From positions 815,804-879,803 of the forward strand of contig NZ_DLHM01000005.1 of assembly GCF_002483205.1 (NCBI RefSeq): 64,000 bases of DNA. The letters run 5' to 3'. Below the pieces are notes generated by a model that had not been told where the DNA came from, ran no database searches, and saw nothing but the letters and a program-made list of their open reading frames with translations. A program made the translations under genes and the position numbers. This DNA is from Flavihumibacter sp. UBA7668 (GTDB lineage Bacteria; Bacteroidota; Bacteroidia; Chitinophagales; Chitinophagaceae). Shown here piece by piece: positions 9,567 to 18,002 of this stretch (positions are counted from its first letter, which is position 1; each line of letters opens with the position of its first letter).

Positions 9567-10504
9567 GCAACACTGCTTAGCACTACCTCTTTGGAAGCAT
9601 TCACCTGCAAATAATGCAGTGTGCTTGAACCACCTTTTGTTTCAACTGTCGGAACAAAAGCACGTTCAATCAGTTTGCCATCCGAAAAATTGATGCCTTT
9701 GTAATTGATTTCGGCGTACTTGCTGGCATCCGCATTAAAGATGTAGGAGGCGCTGGAATTGAGGCGCTTCAGGGTGTAAAGTGATTTCCCGTCGCGGTAC
9801 ACTTTCTGAGCATCAGTCTGCTGATCAGGATCCATTATTATTACCGAGCTGCCATTGAGGTCGTATGCCTGGGCATAATTGCCATAGGGACCAACCTTGC
9901 TGCCCGCCTCGGTATAATATACCTTTTGCATATTGGCATCCATGGTTTCAAATAAAAAAGCGCCGGTAACCGGATTTACAAGAATCTTACTCATTACCAC
10001 ACCGGGCAGTTGAATTTTTTTGCCTCCGGGCAGATGCACGGTGCTATTCATGCCGCCGGTGTTATCATCAGTTTTCATAGATATAAAAGCCACTCTTTTT
10101 TTTACCGGATCTTCTGCCACAGCCGCTGGTATTTCTCCCGGCTCCAGGGTGCCCACCAGTTTGCCACCCAGTTTGATTTGCATTCTGCCATCAGACGTAT
10201 AGCCCATTTCAGGTTGCCCTTTTGTTTCCTGAAATTGTTGCATGGAACTGGAAGACAATCCTCCTTTAGGCAACAGGTCCTCCGGCAACTTATCCAGCGG
10301 ACCGGTTCTGCCTTTCTCCGTGTTGATGTAAAACTTTCCCTTGATTTTGGTAACGATGGTATAAGCGGATGCATTACCGCCCACCAGTAAGCGGGATTCA
10401 TTGTAGACGATGGTTTCTCCTTCCTGCAGGGCGAAGAGTTTTTTTTCTGTCTGGAATTCCGGTGCAAACAGGAAACTCCAGATCAGTAAGAGGATCGGGT
10501 TCAT
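9560..10504 (-). CDS. Secreted protein of unknown function
   Basis: A 314-residue protein I do not recognise. A short hydrophobic N-terminus (MNPILLLIWSFLFAP) looks like a signal peptide. The rest is beta-strand-rich with repeated short segments containing GGxxxGxL or Y.NxxGxx patterns, suggesting a beta-propeller or tandem beta-repeat fold outside the cytoplasm. It overlaps the lysozyme-like gene downstream by 7 bp and is separated from glyA upstream by the glyA terminator, so it is probably the first gene of the 10504-8460 transcript. Confidence 0.72.
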   Translation of the reverse strand: MNPILLLIWSFLFAPEFQTEKKLFALQEGETIVYNESRLLVGGNASAYTIVTKIKGKFYINTEKGRTGPLDKLPEDLLPKGGLSSSSMQQFQETKGQPEMGYTSDGRMQIKLGGKLVGTLEPGEIPAAVAEDPVKKRVAFISMKTDDNTGGMNSTVHLPGGKKIQLPGVVMSKILVNPVTGAFLFETMDANMQKVYYTEAGSKVGPYGNYAQAYDLNGSSVIIMDPDQQTDAQKVYRDGKSLYTLKRLNSSASYIFNADASKYAEINYKGINFSDGKLIERAFVPTVETKGGSSTLHYLQVNASKEVVLSSVAW

Positions 10505-10549
10505 TTGGGTGTAATATTAGGGTGATGAAGTACTTTTAATTTACAACAA

Positions 10550-10574
10550 AAAAGCGACTCATTGAGTCGCTTTT
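10550..10574 (-). terminator. Rho-independent terminator of glyA
   Basis: Perfect 11-bp stem AAAAGCGACTC/GAGTCGCTTTT around a 3-nt loop, followed on the minus strand by a T run. It lies about 20 bp after the glyA stop codon. Confidence 0.9.
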
Positions 10575-10595
10575 ACAAAATTTCGTTGCATGGTA

Positions 10596-11876
10596 TTATC
10601 CTAATTCCGGATACAGCACAAACTGCTGCATGAACTCGTTCACCTTTTTCTTTACCGCTTCCAGTTTGGTTTCATCATCGGCATGCATCAATACGGTGTC
10701 GATCGCATCTACCACAAATTCCATATCAGATGCTTTCATACCCCGGCTGGTAATAGCGGGAACGCCTACCCGAATTCCGGATGTTACAAAGGCTGATTTA
10801 TCATCAAAGGGAACCATGTTTTTATTCAGGGTGATATCAGCCTTGCCCAATACCTGCTCGGCTTTTTTACCACTGATATTTTTATTGCGCAGATCAATCA
10901 GCATCAGGTGGTTATCGGTTCCGTTGCTGATGATCTGGTACCCGCGATTTACCAATGCAGTTGACATGGCCTGTGCATTTTCAATTACCTGTTTGGCATA
11001 AACGGTAAAGGAATCGCTGAGGATTTCACCGAATGCCACCGCTTTTGCTGCAATCACATGCTCCAGCGGTCCGCCTTGTGTACCAGGGAAAACCGCCATA
11101 TCCAGCAGGTTACTCATCATGCGGATATTTCCTTTTGGATCTTTCAGTCCGAATGGATTTTCAAAATCCGATTTCATCAGAATGATACCGCCTCTTGGTC
11201 CGCGTAATGTTTTATGGGTAGTAGACGTAACAATATGACAATGTTCAAAAGGAGAGCTCAGGAGGCCTTTGGCGATGAGTCCCGCCGGGTGCGCCATATC
11301 ACACAATACAAAAGCACCAATTTCATCGGCCACTTTTCTGATGCGGGCATAATCCCAATCGCGGCTGTAAGCAGAGGCACCACAGATAATCAGTTTGGGT
11401 TTTTCTTCACGCGCCACTTTTTCCAGCATGGCATAATCAACCAGACCGGTTTCTTTTTCCACACCGTAGAAAAGGGGCTGGTACAATTTACCACTGAAAT
11501 TCACACCCGATCCGTGGGTAAGGTGTCCGCCCATGCTGAGATCGAGTCCGAGTATTTTATCACCTGCCTGCAGAATAGCAAGCATCACGGCTGCATTGGC
11601 CTGTGCACCACTGTGCGGTTGTACGTTGGCGTATTCGCAGTTGAAAATTTGTTTAAGGCGATCAATAGCCAGCTGTTCCACCTGATCAACGATTTCACAA
11701 CCACCATAATACCGACGCCCCGGATAGCCTTCCGCGTATTTATTGGTTAATACGCTTCCCATCGCCTGGATTACCTGCAGCGACGTAAAGTTTTCTGAAG
11801 CAATCAGCTCAATACCATGCCGCTGCCTTTCCAATTCCTGGTTAATCAGGTCGAATATTACTGTATCTCGGGTCAT
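10596..11876 (-). CDS. glyA: Serine hydroxymethyltransferase
   Basis: A 426-residue PLP enzyme that interconverts serine plus tetrahydrofolate with glycine plus 5,10-methylene-tetrahydrofolate, the main one-carbon source. The cytosolic bacterial SHMT features are intact: IELIASENF near the N-terminus, NKYAEGYPGRRYYGG (about 45-59), the substrate/PLP region VQPHSGAQAN, and the PLP lysine K222 in STTHKTLRGPRGG. Length matches the family. It is a single-gene transcript with a strong terminator at 10550-10574 and diverges from the nucleotidyltransferase operon across a purine/pyrimidine-biased spacer. Confidence 0.97.
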   Translation of the reverse strand: MTRDTVIFDLINQELERQRHGIELIASENFTSLQVIQAMGSVLTNKYAEGYPGRRYYGGCEIVDQVEQLAIDRLKQIFNCEYANVQPHSGAQANAAVMLAILQAGDKILGLDLSMGGHLTHGSGVNFSGKLYQPLFYGVEKETGLVDYAMLEKVAREEKPKLIICGASAYSRDWDYARIRKVADEIGAFVLCDMAHPAGLIAKGLLSSPFEHCHIVTSTTHKTLRGPRGGIILMKSDFENPFGLKDPKGNIRMMSNLLDMAVFPGTQGGPLEHVIAAKAVAFGEILSDSFTVYAKQVIENAQAMSTALVNRGYQIISNGTDNHLMLIDLRNKNISGKKAEQVLGKADITLNKNMVPFDDKSAFVTSGIRVGVPAITSRGMKASDMEFVVDAIDTVLMHADDETKLEAVKKKVNEFMQQFVLYPELG

Positions 11877-11894
11877 GAAATCAAAATTTGCCGC

Positions 11895-12030
11895 AAAAAT
11901 AAGGGAGAAAGGGGAGAAAGGGGAGAAAAAGGAGACAAAGGAGGAAAAGGAGGAAGGGGAGAAAAGGACCGCTTCCCCCTTTCACCGTTGTCTCCCTTTC
12001 CCCGTTGTCTCCTCTTCCTCCTTTTTCCTT
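11895..12030. repeat. Purine tract followed by complementary pyrimidine tract
   Basis: About 11900-11966 is almost pure G/A (GGAGAAAGG-type units, degenerate tandem) and about 11972-12028 is almost pure C/T (TTGTCTCC occurs twice). The two arms are imperfectly complementary, so a long hairpin or intramolecular triplex is possible. It fills the spacer between divergent glyA and the nucleotidyltransferase operon. Confidence 0.65.
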
Positions 12031-12085
12031 ATTTTCACGCCCGGTTAAGGCCTGTTACAAAGGGCTTTTCCTGTAAAACAATCGG

Positions 12086-13084
12086 ATGAAAGCGATTATT
12101 CCCGTAGCAGGTGCCGGTACCAAGCTGCGCCCTCATACATACACCCAGCCCAAAGCGCTGATTCCCCTGGCTGGGAAAACTATTCTTGGAATCATTGTGG
12201 ATCAATTGGTGGATGCAGGCGTCCGCGAATTTATTTTCATCGTGGGTTATCTCGGTGATAAAATCCAGGACTTTGTTGAAGAAAAATACCCCGATCTCAC
12301 CACGCATTTTGTGCAGCAGCATGAACGCATGGGTATCGGTCATGCCATCCTCATCACCCGTGATATTGTGCAGGACGATGAAATCATCGTGGTATTGGGT
12401 GATAGTATCTGCGAGTACGATGTGAAAGCAGTGATTCAGTCCGAAACTTCTTTATTGGGCGTGAAGCGCGTGGATGATCCACGTGATTTTGGTGTGGCTG
12501 AAATAAATGAAGACGGACAAATAACCAAAGTGGTGGAGAAGCCGCAGATTCCCAAATCCAATATGGCACTGGTGGGGATTTATCGAATCAGAGAAACACA
12601 TTTTCTATTCGACTGTCTTGATAACAATATTAAAAACAATATCACTTCCTACGGTGAATTCAACCTCACCGATGCACTGGAATGTATGATCAGCAGTGGT
12701 GCTGTCATTCGCGCCTATAAAGTGCAGAACTGGTTCGATTGCGGCAAAAAAGAAACCCTGCTCGCCAGCAACGCAACGCTGCTCAAGAAAATGGGACAAA
12801 GCATTGCTGCTGATAAACCATTTGAGAATACGATTATTATTCCTCCGGTCAGTATTGCGGCGGGTTGTGATATTTCCAATAGCATCATCGGACCAAATGT
12901 AGCCATCGGAGAATGTGTAACCATTACCGATTCCATCATCAAGGATTCTATTATCGGTGCCTTCTCTGATCTGAAAGATATTGTGCTTACCCAATCACTG
13001 ATTGGTTCTGATACTGAAGTAAGAGGAGAGAGTCGCAGTCTTAATATTGGAGACAACACAGAGATTGATCTCGGGAAGAGGTAA
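12086..13084 (+). CDS. Sugar-phosphate nucleotidyltransferase (RmlA/GlmU-like) with beta-helix tail
   Basis: A 332-residue protein. The N-terminal Rossmann-like NTP-transferase domain begins MKAIIPVAGAGTKLRPHTYT with the PKALIPLAGK motif, so it should condense an NTP with a sugar-1-phosphate to give an NDP-sugar. LGDSICEYD carries the metal-binding Asp, and VVEKPQIP and the GEFNLTDAL and WFDCGKKE regions match glucose-1-phosphate thymidylyl/uridylyltransferases. The C-terminus (about 245-325) has hexapeptide-like I/V repeats of a left-handed beta-helix. The donor sugar is not identifiable. It heads a three-gene transcript (next gene 9 bp downstream) ending at the terminator at 14515. Confidence 0.9.
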   Translation: MKAIIPVAGAGTKLRPHTYTQPKALIPLAGKTILGIIVDQLVDAGVREFIFIVGYLGDKIQDFVEEKYPDLTTHFVQQHERMGIGHAILITRDIVQDDEIIVVLGDSICEYDVKAVIQSETSLLGVKRVDDPRDFGVAEINEDGQITKVVEKPQIPKSNMALVGIYRIRETHFLFDCLDNNIKNNITSYGEFNLTDALECMISSGAVIRAYKVQNWFDCGKKETLLASNATLLKKMGQSIAADKPFENTIIIPPVSIAAGCDISNSIIGPNVAIGECVTITDSIIKDSIIGAFSDLKDIVLTQSLIGSDTEVRGESRSLNIGDNTEIDLGKR

Positions 13085-13093
13085 TATATTCAA

Positions 13094-14053
13094 ATGGAAC
13101 AGCCGCAACAATTTTCTAACAACCGCATTACCGCTTTGTTTGGGATTCAATATCCCATCATTCAGGCAGGCATGATCTGGGCAAGCGGATGGCGGTTAGC
13201 CAGCGCTGTTAGTAATGCCGGCGGATTGGGATTACTGGGTGCCGGCAGTATGTACCCGGATGTGTTACGCGAGCATATTCAGAAAACAAAAGCAGCCACC
13301 ACAAAACCTTTTGGTGTAAATATTCCCTTACTCTATCCCAATATTGATCAGCTCATTGATTTGATTATTGAAGAAGACGTGAAAATCGTTTTTACTTCGG
13401 CCGGTAATCCCGCTACCTGGACACCCAAACTCAAAGCACAGGGTATTACCGTAGTGCATGTGGTCAGCAGCAGCAAATTTGCAAAGAAAGCTGCACTGGC
13501 GGGATGTGATGCCGTGGTAGCAGAAGGCTTTGAAGCAGGCGGACATAATGGGCGCGAAGAAACCACCAGCTTTGTATTGATTCCTGCTGTGCGGAATGCC
13601 GTTCAAATTCCGGTGATTGCAGCAGGTGGAATTGCAACCGGACAACAAATGCTGGCGGCCATCGTTCTTGGTGCAGATGCTGTGCAGGTGGGAACCCGTT
13701 TTGTTGCCAGTGAAGAAGCCAGTAGTCATCCCGCTTTTAAGCAGGCCTTAATTAGCAGCCAGGAAGGCGATACCCAACTCAGCCTCAAAAAACTGGTGCC
13801 GGTTCGGCTCCTGAAAAACGCTTTTTTCCAACAGGTGCAGGAGGCAGAAGCCAGAGGCGCTTCCGAAGCTGAATTGAAGGAATTACTCGGTAGGGCGCGT
13901 GCTAAAAAGGGGATGTTTGAGGGCGATTTGGATGCCGGTGAATTGGAAATTGGTCAGGTGAGTGCACTCGTAAAAGAAATTTTACCAGCAAACGAAATTA
14001 TTCGTAATTTAATTAAAGAATTCCGGACGGCTGTGGATACCAGGTACGATTAA
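13094..14053 (+). CDS. Nitronate monooxygenase / 2-nitropropane dioxygenase-family flavoprotein
   Basis: A 319-residue FMN TIM-barrel enzyme. Family marks are YPIIQAGMIWAS near the start, SNAGGLGLLGAG, the glycine-rich motif EGFEAGGHNGREE with the catalytic-type His, VIAAGGIATGQQ, and GADAVQVGTRFVAS. Nitronate monooxygenases oxidise alkyl nitronates; the related enoyl-ACP reductase II (FabK) has nearly the same motifs, and sequence reading alone does not separate the two. There is no fab gene nearby, so the generic call is safer. It lies 9 bp after the nucleotidyltransferase gene and 10 bp before the next gene. Confidence 0.9.
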   Translation: MEQPQQFSNNRITALFGIQYPIIQAGMIWASGWRLASAVSNAGGLGLLGAGSMYPDVLREHIQKTKAATTKPFGVNIPLLYPNIDQLIDLIIEEDVKIVFTSAGNPATWTPKLKAQGITVVHVVSSSKFAKKAALAGCDAVVAEGFEAGGHNGREETTSFVLIPAVRNAVQIPVIAAGGIATGQQMLAAIVLGADAVQVGTRFVASEEASSHPAFKQALISSQEGDTQLSLKKLVPVRLLKNAFFQQVQEAEARGASEAELKELLGRARAKKGMFEGDLDAGELEIGQVSALVKEILPANEIIRNLIKEFRTAVDTRYD

Positions 14054-14063
14054 AACTGCTTTT

Positions 14064-14492
14064 ATGAAAAATTTCCGTTCTTTCATTCTGCTAACAGGAA
14101 CCATCCTGAGTACGCAGTTGGCATTGGCCAATAATGGCACAAGTCCTAAGCCAAACAGTGAGCTCCCCAAGGAAGAAGGTACCGTTCATGGGTATGTAGT
14201 GGATGCCAATACACGAAAGCCGGTTTGCGGAGTGGTGGTGTCTGCTTCCAATCAAAAAAAATCATTTAAGAAAGAAGTAGCTACCGATGCCTCCGGCTAT
14301 TTTAAGCTGGAAGAAATGCCCGCCGGCGATGTGCTGATTTATTTTGATAAGAAAGGTTATCAGATGCTGAAAAAATCTCCCCTTACCTTAAAAAATAAAT
14401 CTGTGATGAAACTTTCTGTTGACCTCACAGAAGAAGAAAGAGATACCGTGTATGAGCACCCGGTCTTGCGTTTAATTGATGGAATATTTTAA
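14064..14492 (+). CDS. Small secreted carboxypeptidase-regulatory-like domain protein
   Basis: A 142-residue exported protein: signal peptide about 1-22 (ending LALAN), a Pro-rich linker, then one carboxypeptidase-regulatory-like beta-sandwich (about 40-125, VHGYVVDANTRKPVCGVVVSA, then FKLEEMPAGDV). This fold is common in Bacteroidota surface proteins as an accessory module; here it stands alone. No catalytic residue can be assigned. It is the last gene of the 12086-14492 transcript, followed immediately by a terminator. Confidence 0.82.
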   Translation: MKNFRSFILLTGTILSTQLALANNGTSPKPNSELPKEEGTVHGYVVDANTRKPVCGVVVSASNQKKSFKKEVATDASGYFKLEEMPAGDVLIYFDKKGYQMLKKSPLTLKNKSVMKLSVDLTEEERDTVYEHPVLRLIDGIF

Positions 14493-14514
14493 GCAATCAA
14501 CTTATATAATTGAA

Positions 14515-14547
14515 AGAGCCTGGTAATTTACCAGGCTCTCTTTTTTT
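14515..14547 (+). terminator. Rho-independent terminator of the 12086-14492 operon
   Basis: Stem AGAGCCTGGT/ACCAGGCTCT with a short A/T loop, followed by a run of seven T on the plus strand, about 20 bp after the last stop codon. Confidence 0.9.
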
Positions 14548-14570
14548 CACAGATGATAAGGTGGTGCAGA

Positions 14571-15389
14571 TCAGTCGAACTTATCCTGATCTGATTCGAT
14601 TTCAAAATGGTTGTTCCTGTTTTCGATCACCATTTTTTTCTTCTTAAAATAGGATTGGTATTTTTTGTAAACAGATTCCGGTTGTTTCACGCCATCAATG
14701 GTGAGGCTTGTTTCATCGTATTCAATTTTGTAATTGGATGCGTCTTTTATCAGTCCCTCGGTTTTCATTTTTGAAATCATTTCTTTATAACCGGTGAACT
14801 CCTTCCGAACATTCGCAATTTCAGTTTTCGCTTTTTTCAGTTCGATCTCTATATTGGGAAGTGATTTTTCTATTTCCAGTTTAATTTCCTTACGTTGACT
14901 CTCCATCTCCGCCTTGATTTTTTGCTGATCGATTTTGAGTTCCTGCATGGCTTTTTCCAGGGCCTTCAAATGAACCGCCATTTCCTCCTTGCTGAAAACA
15001 TTTTCTTTCAATTGTTCAGCCAGCTCAAGTTTGGATTCTTCCAATGATTTCATGGCTTTTGCCAGTTCCCGTTCAATTTCGCCTGAATTGATTTTTGCCA
15101 AAGCCGATTGCATGCTTTTCTCTACTTCCAGCCAGTTTTTACTGCTCAGTTCTTCGGTCAGTTTTTTCTCCGCCTTATCCAGCGAACGCAAATGATCCTC
15201 CAGTGATTTCGGAACGGTATCAGTCAAACTGCCTTTTGTGGTGTAGCATTCGGCAAGGATTTCCTCCGTTGGTTCATCGCTGATTAATCCGCCCATTATT
15301 CCGCCGCTGTGGAAAAAAGGGAACGCATAACCTGAGCTAAATGATACGAGACATACACCCGCTAACAATACCCGTTTAAATTGATTCAT
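14571..15389 (-). CDS. Exported coiled-coil protein of unknown function
   Basis: A 272-residue protein I cannot place in a named family. A signal peptide (about 1-22) is followed by a short Gly-rich stretch, then from about residue 60 to 205 an almost uninterrupted heptad-type helix rich in Lys/Glu/Leu (KAEKKLTEELSSK, KKAKTEIANVRKEF), and a globular C-terminus with SLTIDGVKQPESVYKKYQ. The C-terminal part resembles the tail of Bacteroidota sensor/anti-sigma proteins that end in an ITVDGK-type segment, but no anti-sigma partner is adjacent. It is convergent with the operon ending at 14492. Confidence 0.75.
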   Translation of the reverse strand: MNQFKRVLLAGVCLVSFSSGYAFPFFHSGGIMGGLISDEPTEEILAECYTTKGSLTDTVPKSLEDHLRSLDKAEKKLTEELSSKNWLEVEKSMQSALAKINSGEIERELAKAMKSLEESKLELAEQLKENVFSKEEMAVHLKALEKAMQELKIDQQKIKAEMESQRKEIKLEIEKSLPNIEIELKKAKTEIANVRKEFTGYKEMISKMKTEGLIKDASNYKIEYDETSLTIDGVKQPESVYKKYQSYFKKKKMVIENRNNHFEIESDQDKFD

Positions 15390-15494
15390 AGTATTTGGTT
15401 TGTGAATTACGAATTGGTTCGTATAAATGTACGATTAGTTTCGTAATAACGCAATGGTAACGCATCATTTAGAAAAAATTAACACAGAAGAATA

Positions 15495-15560
15495 AGTGAA
15501 GGAGGTGAATAAGGTGAATAAGTGAAGGAGTGAAGGAGGTGAATAAGTGAAGGGTGAATA
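15495..15560. repeat. Degenerate tandem repeat of GAAGGAGGTGAATAAG type
   Basis: Alternating GTGAATAAG and GTGAAGGAG units run across about 66 bp, just outside the terminator at 15560-15592. The units differ in length, so it looks like slippage-generated low-complexity DNA. Confidence 0.6.
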
Positions 15561-15592
15561 AAAAAAGGACCAGTGGTTGCCCCTGGTCCTTT
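15560..15592 (-). terminator. Rho-independent terminator of the ABC permease gene
   Basis: A 10-bp stem AAAGGACCAG/CTGGTCCTTT followed on the minus strand by a T run, about 80 bp downstream of the permease stop codon (15673). Confidence 0.85.
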
Positions 15593-15672
15593 GATAATGC
15601 TAATTTTCAGTTAGGTGCTCCGATACTCAGAGGCCCCACTTTTAACTTTCTACTTTTTACATTTTACTTTCT

Positions 15673-16962
15673 TTACGCCCTCGCCCACTTCAGCAGCTCC
15701 TTCCAAGTCACCTTCTTTCCATACATCAAAATCCCCGTGCGGTAGATCTTCGCAGCCAGCCAGGTAGTGCCGAGGAAACCGCCAATGAGCAGCGCAATGG
15801 AGAGAATCAGCTGCCAGGCCGGAACACCATAGGGAATCCGGGCCATCATCACAATTGGAGAAGTGAGGGGGAAAAGGCTGCCAAAAATCGCCAGTCCGCC
15901 ATCCGGATTATTAATCGCCTGGGTCATGATAACAAAAGCGAAAATGATGGGCATGGTGATCGGCAACATCAATTGCTGTGCATCCTGCGGATCTTCATTC
16001 ACCGCACTGCCTACTGCTGCAAACAGAGAAGAATACAGGAGATAACCTCCGAGGAAATAAACGATGAAGAGGAAAATAATCATCGCCATATTTACTGATT
16101 GCATATTGTTGAGAATGGTGGATACCATCGATGCTTTTCCGCCACCGGCCGCAGCCATCGCACCTGCTGTTCCTGCCTGATCCAGCATCTCGGGGAAAAT
16201 AACTGGTAACAACAATTGCAGCGACATCATCAGCACTCCCCAAATCAGGAACTGTACCAAACCAACTGCACCAATACCAACGATCTTACCAATCATCAGT
16301 TGATACGGTTTCACGCTGCTCACCATTACTTCTGCAATGCGGTTGGTTTTTTCTTCCATCACACCGCGCATTACCATAGAGCCATAAATAAACAATACAA
16401 TGTAAATCAGAAAGCCACAAATGAATCCAAGTGCGGTAGCAAATCCGGCATTGCCCGCCTTGCCATCGGATTTTTCAATCTTCAGATCAATAGATGTTTT
16501 ATTGCTATCTACCTGCGATAAGGTTACTCCCGGTGCCAGCATTTGCTGCAGACTGTTTTTCTCCAGTGCTTTATTGATGCTGCGTTCTATCTTGCCCTGT
16601 GTCATGAGTCCCACATTGGATCTGCTGTGGTATTGCAAACTATCGCGCTTACCCAAACTATCGGGCATAATAATATAACCGGAATATTTTTTGTCTTTCA
16701 GGTCCTGTTCCAGTGATGCCTTATCTGCCTGCTTCAGAAAACTGAATTCCAGGGAAGGATCCGATTGGAGTTTTCCTTCCAACTGGCCCTTACTATCAAC
16801 AATGGCTACCCGAATATTGTCTTCGCCTTTTACGCTGAAATAAATAATCAGTCCGTATAAACCGAAAATCAAAATCGGTAACAGAATGGTAGAAAGTAAA
16901 AATGTTTTTTTCTTAACCCGCGATAAAAATTCGCGTTGTATGATTATAAATGTCTTGTTCAT
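15673..16962 (-). CDS. ABC-2 type transporter permease (NatB-like)
   Basis: A 429-residue membrane protein. One N-terminal TM helix (about 20-45) precedes a large extracytoplasmic domain (about 46-175), then five to six TM helices from about 178 to 410, the layout of ABC2_membrane_3/NatB exporters. The stretch VMRGVMEEKTNRIAEVMVSSVKP is the family's cytoplasmic coupling segment. It begins 16 bp after the stop of the ATPase gene on the same strand, forming a two-gene exporter. Related systems export Na+ or other small substrates; the substrate here is unknown. Confidence 0.9.
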   Translation of the reverse strand: MNKTFIIIQREFLSRVKKKTFLLSTILLPILIFGLYGLIIYFSVKGEDNIRVAIVDSKGQLEGKLQSDPSLEFSFLKQADKASLEQDLKDKKYSGYIIMPDSLGKRDSLQYHSRSNVGLMTQGKIERSINKALEKNSLQQMLAPGVTLSQVDSNKTSIDLKIEKSDGKAGNAGFATALGFICGFLIYIVLFIYGSMVMRGVMEEKTNRIAEVMVSSVKPYQLMIGKIVGIGAVGLVQFLIWGVLMMSLQLLLPVIFPEMLDQAGTAGAMAAAGGGKASMVSTILNNMQSVNMAMIIFLFIVYFLGGYLLYSSLFAAVGSAVNEDPQDAQQLMLPITMPIIFAFVIMTQAINNPDGGLAIFGSLFPLTSPIVMMARIPYGVPAWQLILSIALLIGGFLGTTWLAAKIYRTGILMYGKKVTWKELLKWARA

Positions 16963-16978
16963 GTGTTTGGTTTAGGAG

Positions 16979-17914
16979 TTAGGTGGTTGCTTGCTGAAAG
17001 GCACGGGTGGTAGCCTGGGTTCCTTCAACCAGGCGAATGAAAATATCATTCAGTGAAGGCAGTATTTCCGTGAAGCCATAAATCGGCACCTGCTGACGAA
17101 TCAGTTCTTCCAATACGGTATTGGTGCTGGAACCATCGGTGATTTGAATTACATATTCAGCGCCATCAGCAGATACAGAACTGAAATGTGCCGAATGCGG
17201 CAACACAGCGCCGGGCTCGGACTGAATCCGGAACTGATGTTTCTTAAACTCCTGCTTCACACCACTCACGGTACCATCCAGTATTTTCTTACCCTTGTTT
17301 ACCAGAATAATCTGATCACAAATTTCTTCCACCTGCTCCATCCGGTGGGTAGAGAATATAACGGTGCAACCTCTTTTCGCCAGTTGATAAATTTCTTCTT
17401 TGATCAGGTTGGCATTCACCGGATCCAATCCGCTGAAGGGTTCATCCAGAATAATCAGTTTGGGTTCATGCAAAACCGTGGTAACGAATTGCAGTTTTTG
17501 TCCCATCCCCTTACTGAGGTCTTCCACTTTTTTGTTCCACCAGCTCTGCATTTCAAATTTCTCGAACCAGATTTTCACTTTCTCCAGTGCGTCTGCTTTG
17601 GATAATCCTTTTAACTGAGCCAGGTAAACGGCCTGCTCGCCAATTTTCATTTTCTTATACAGGCCACGTTCTTCGGGCATATAACCGATGCGCAGAATAT
17701 CTTCTTCGGCTTTAAACGGACGGCCATCAAAAATGATCTGTCCGGCATCCGGATAGAAAATTCCCGTGATCATGCGAAGCAGGGTAGTTTTTCCTGCGCC
17801 ATTCGGTCCCAGTAAGCCAAAAATAGTTCCGGGTTCAATAGAGAAACTGATATCATCCACGGCCCGGTGGGCGCCATAATGTTTTTTCAGGTTGCGTACA
17901 TCCAATAAAGGCAT
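16979..17914 (-). CDS. ABC transporter ATP-binding protein (NatA-like)
   Basis: A 311-residue ATPase partner of the downstream permease. Walker A GPNGAGKTT, an unusual signature LSKGMGQKLQ, Walker B LIILDEPFSG and the switch His in IFSTHRMEQ are all present. After about residue 215 there is the C-terminal extension typical of NatA/YhaQ-type ATPases. I chose ATG at 17914 (MPLLDVRNLKK) although the frame stays open to 18061, because the extra 49 codons have no ABC homology and would overlap the 3' end of the flavoprotein gene at 18003. Together with the permease it forms a drug/ion-type exporter ending at the terminator at 15560. Confidence 0.92.
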   Translation of the reverse strand: MPLLDVRNLKKHYGAHRAVDDISFSIEPGTIFGLLGPNGAGKTTLLRMITGIFYPDAGQIIFDGRPFKAEEDILRIGYMPEERGLYKKMKIGEQAVYLAQLKGLSKADALEKVKIWFEKFEMQSWWNKKVEDLSKGMGQKLQFVTTVLHEPKLIILDEPFSGLDPVNANLIKEEIYQLAKRGCTVIFSTHRMEQVEEICDQIILVNKGKKILDGTVSGVKQEFKKHQFRIQSEPGAVLPHSAHFSSVSADGAEYVIQITDGSSTNTVLEELIRQQVPIYGFTEILPSLNDIFIRLVEGTQATTRAFQQATT

Positions 17915-18002
17915 ATAGGTGTTGTTGGTTTGAATTCTCAATGGTGTATATATATTGGATGCAGGAAAAGCAGAATTATTACAGCAATTCGCAAATAAAT
18001 TT

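Noticed and set aside
11214..11750. A 178-codon plus-strand open frame
   Set aside because: Antisense to glyA, whose motifs are intact; no domain in the translation.
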